DNA from: Lachnoclostridium sp. UBA3320
GTDB lineage: Bacteria; Bacillota; Clostridia; Lachnospirales; Lachnospiraceae
Assembly: GCA_002361175.1 (NCBI GenBank)
Contig: DESG01000139.1
Coordinates: 1 to 7,317 of the forward strand
DNA: 7,317 nucleotides
Direction of reading: 5' to 3'
The first letter of the stretch is position 1. Every line of letters begins with the position of its first letter. Of the stretch, positions 6,554 to 7,317 are shown one piece after another. The notes beneath the pieces are model-generated. The model had not been told where the DNA came from. It saw nothing but the letters and a program-made list of their open reading frames with translations, and did not search any database. The translations under genes were made by a program, and so were the position numbers.

Positions 6554-7317
6554 AACCTGTGAGAATTTTACGAAACATTGAGCGAAAAGGATGTTCTGCC
6601 ATTCTTTTAAGATTTTGAATTTCTTCGTCACGTTCTTCAATCATGCGTATAGTGCAAAGTGTAGACATACATGAAAAGCGTATTATATCATCTATCATAT
6701 GTATATTGTTTTTCTTCCATTTTTCTTTTGGCTTCTTACTATCACTAAATAAAGGTCGTCCATCTGCTATATACCGCTTTGCAATTTTTCTATTGGATAA
6801 TTCATAAAGCTGCATCAGCTCATATGATTCTTCTTGTGACATCATACTACATGGATATTTTTTTTCTGAAACTGGTGAAAATTCACGCAAAATCCATTCA
6901 AATTTTCTAATCTCGTTTATATTCATTTCTGTTGTGCCATTTATTATACGCTTAATTTCACAAGCATTTTCTGACATCTTTGTATTGAACTTTTTATAGT
7001 CATCATCAACATAGAAATAGCTGTCTAAATCTAATCCAAATATATCCAAAAAATCAGCAATAAGCGAGCCACCTTTAAAGAGTTTTTTATCAAAACGCCT
7101 GACAATAATATTCTCTATTCCAAAGATATTGTTAAGTTTTTTTAGGCATCGAAGATAGTCAAGTTTTACATATTTATTATAATTTTGAAAATACTCATCC
7201 CAAGATAGAGTATTTTTAGTGCTTATATTGTGCTTTATAAGCTGGTTGTACCATGATACTAGAAAATCATCCTGTCGCCTTAGATATACAATTATTAAAG
7301 TGGACCACTTTGTCAAG
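6552..7317 (-). CDS. Sulfotransferase-like protein, C-terminal part (N-terminus beyond window)
   Basis: The frame is open to the window edge, so the start is outside and at least 254 C-terminal residues are present. Near the edge, VYLRRQDDFLVSWYNQ matches the sulfotransferase 3'-phosphate-binding signature: Arg (codon at 7278-7280) and Ser (7254-7256) are eight residues apart, as in the Rx7S element that contacts the 3'-phosphate of PAPS. The N-terminal PAPS-binding loop (5'-phosphosulfate binding) would lie off the window. The middle is helical and rich in Tyr, Asp and Lys, as in bacterial sulfotransferases acting on surface glycans. The C-terminus ends in a charged helix (MIEERDEEIQNLKRMAE) and a basic tail. 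There is no membrane segment, so it is probably cytoplasmic. The likely role is transfer of sulfate from PAPS to a carbohydrate or other acceptor; the acceptor is unknown. The family call is fairly firm, the substrate only a guess. Confidence 0.75.
   Translation of the reverse strand, partial: LTKWSTLIIVYLRRQDDFLVSWYNQLIKHNISTKNTLSWDEYFQNYNKYVKLDYLRCLKKLNNIFGIENIIVRRFDKKLFKGGSLIADFLDIFGLDLDSYFYVDDDYKKFNTKMSENACEIKRIINGTTEMNINEIRKFEWILREFSPVSEKKYPCSMMSQEESYELMQLYELSNRKIAKRYIADGRPLFSDSKKPKEKWKKNNIHMIDDIIRFSCMSTLCTIRMIEERDEEIQNLKRMAEHPFRSMFRKILTG

Overview
The window looks like chromosomal DNA of a low-GC, spore-forming Clostridia, most likely Lachnospiraceae. The evidence is strongly AT-rich coding sequence, AAAGGAG/GAGG-type ribosome binding sites, two spoVA sporulation genes, and a small Lys/Glu/Thr-rich protein whose C-terminal domain resembles one common in Lachnospiraceae. 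The family assignment is inference. There is no rRNA, tRNA, CRISPR array, insertion sequence or phage signature.

Layout. Bases 1-105 are a leader with a TTGACA -35 box, a perfect 14-bp palindrome and a GTACAC direct repeat, ahead of a strong ribosome binding site. Bases 106-4206 (+) encode a complete 1366-aa RND-family efflux permease. It carries a ~340-residue coiled-coil insertion at the position of the AcrB docking subdomain. A strong rho-independent terminator follows (4220-4262). Bases 4338-5790 (+) hold a two-gene sporulation operon, spoVAD-spoVAE, with no spoVAC in front of it. After ~165 AT-rich bases comes a short protein of unknown function (5956-6501, +), with a charged low-complexity N-terminal tail and a small ordered C-terminal domain. 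It ends at a strong terminator (6525-6553). From the right edge, on the minus strand, comes the C-terminal part of a PAPS-dependent sulfotransferase-like protein (6552-7317). Its stop codon lies inside the T-tract of the convergent terminator.

How the genes relate. Each block appears to be its own transcription unit. The RND pump acts at the cell membrane of a cell that, if the assignment is right, has no TolC-type outer membrane. SpoVAD and SpoVAE belong to the spore inner-membrane channel that moves Ca-dipicolinate. The small protein and the sulfotransferase have no evident functional link to either. The most interesting item is the RND permease: its insertion makes it look like a pump carrying its own hairpin extension in cis, and its proton-relay residues differ from AcrB at two positions.
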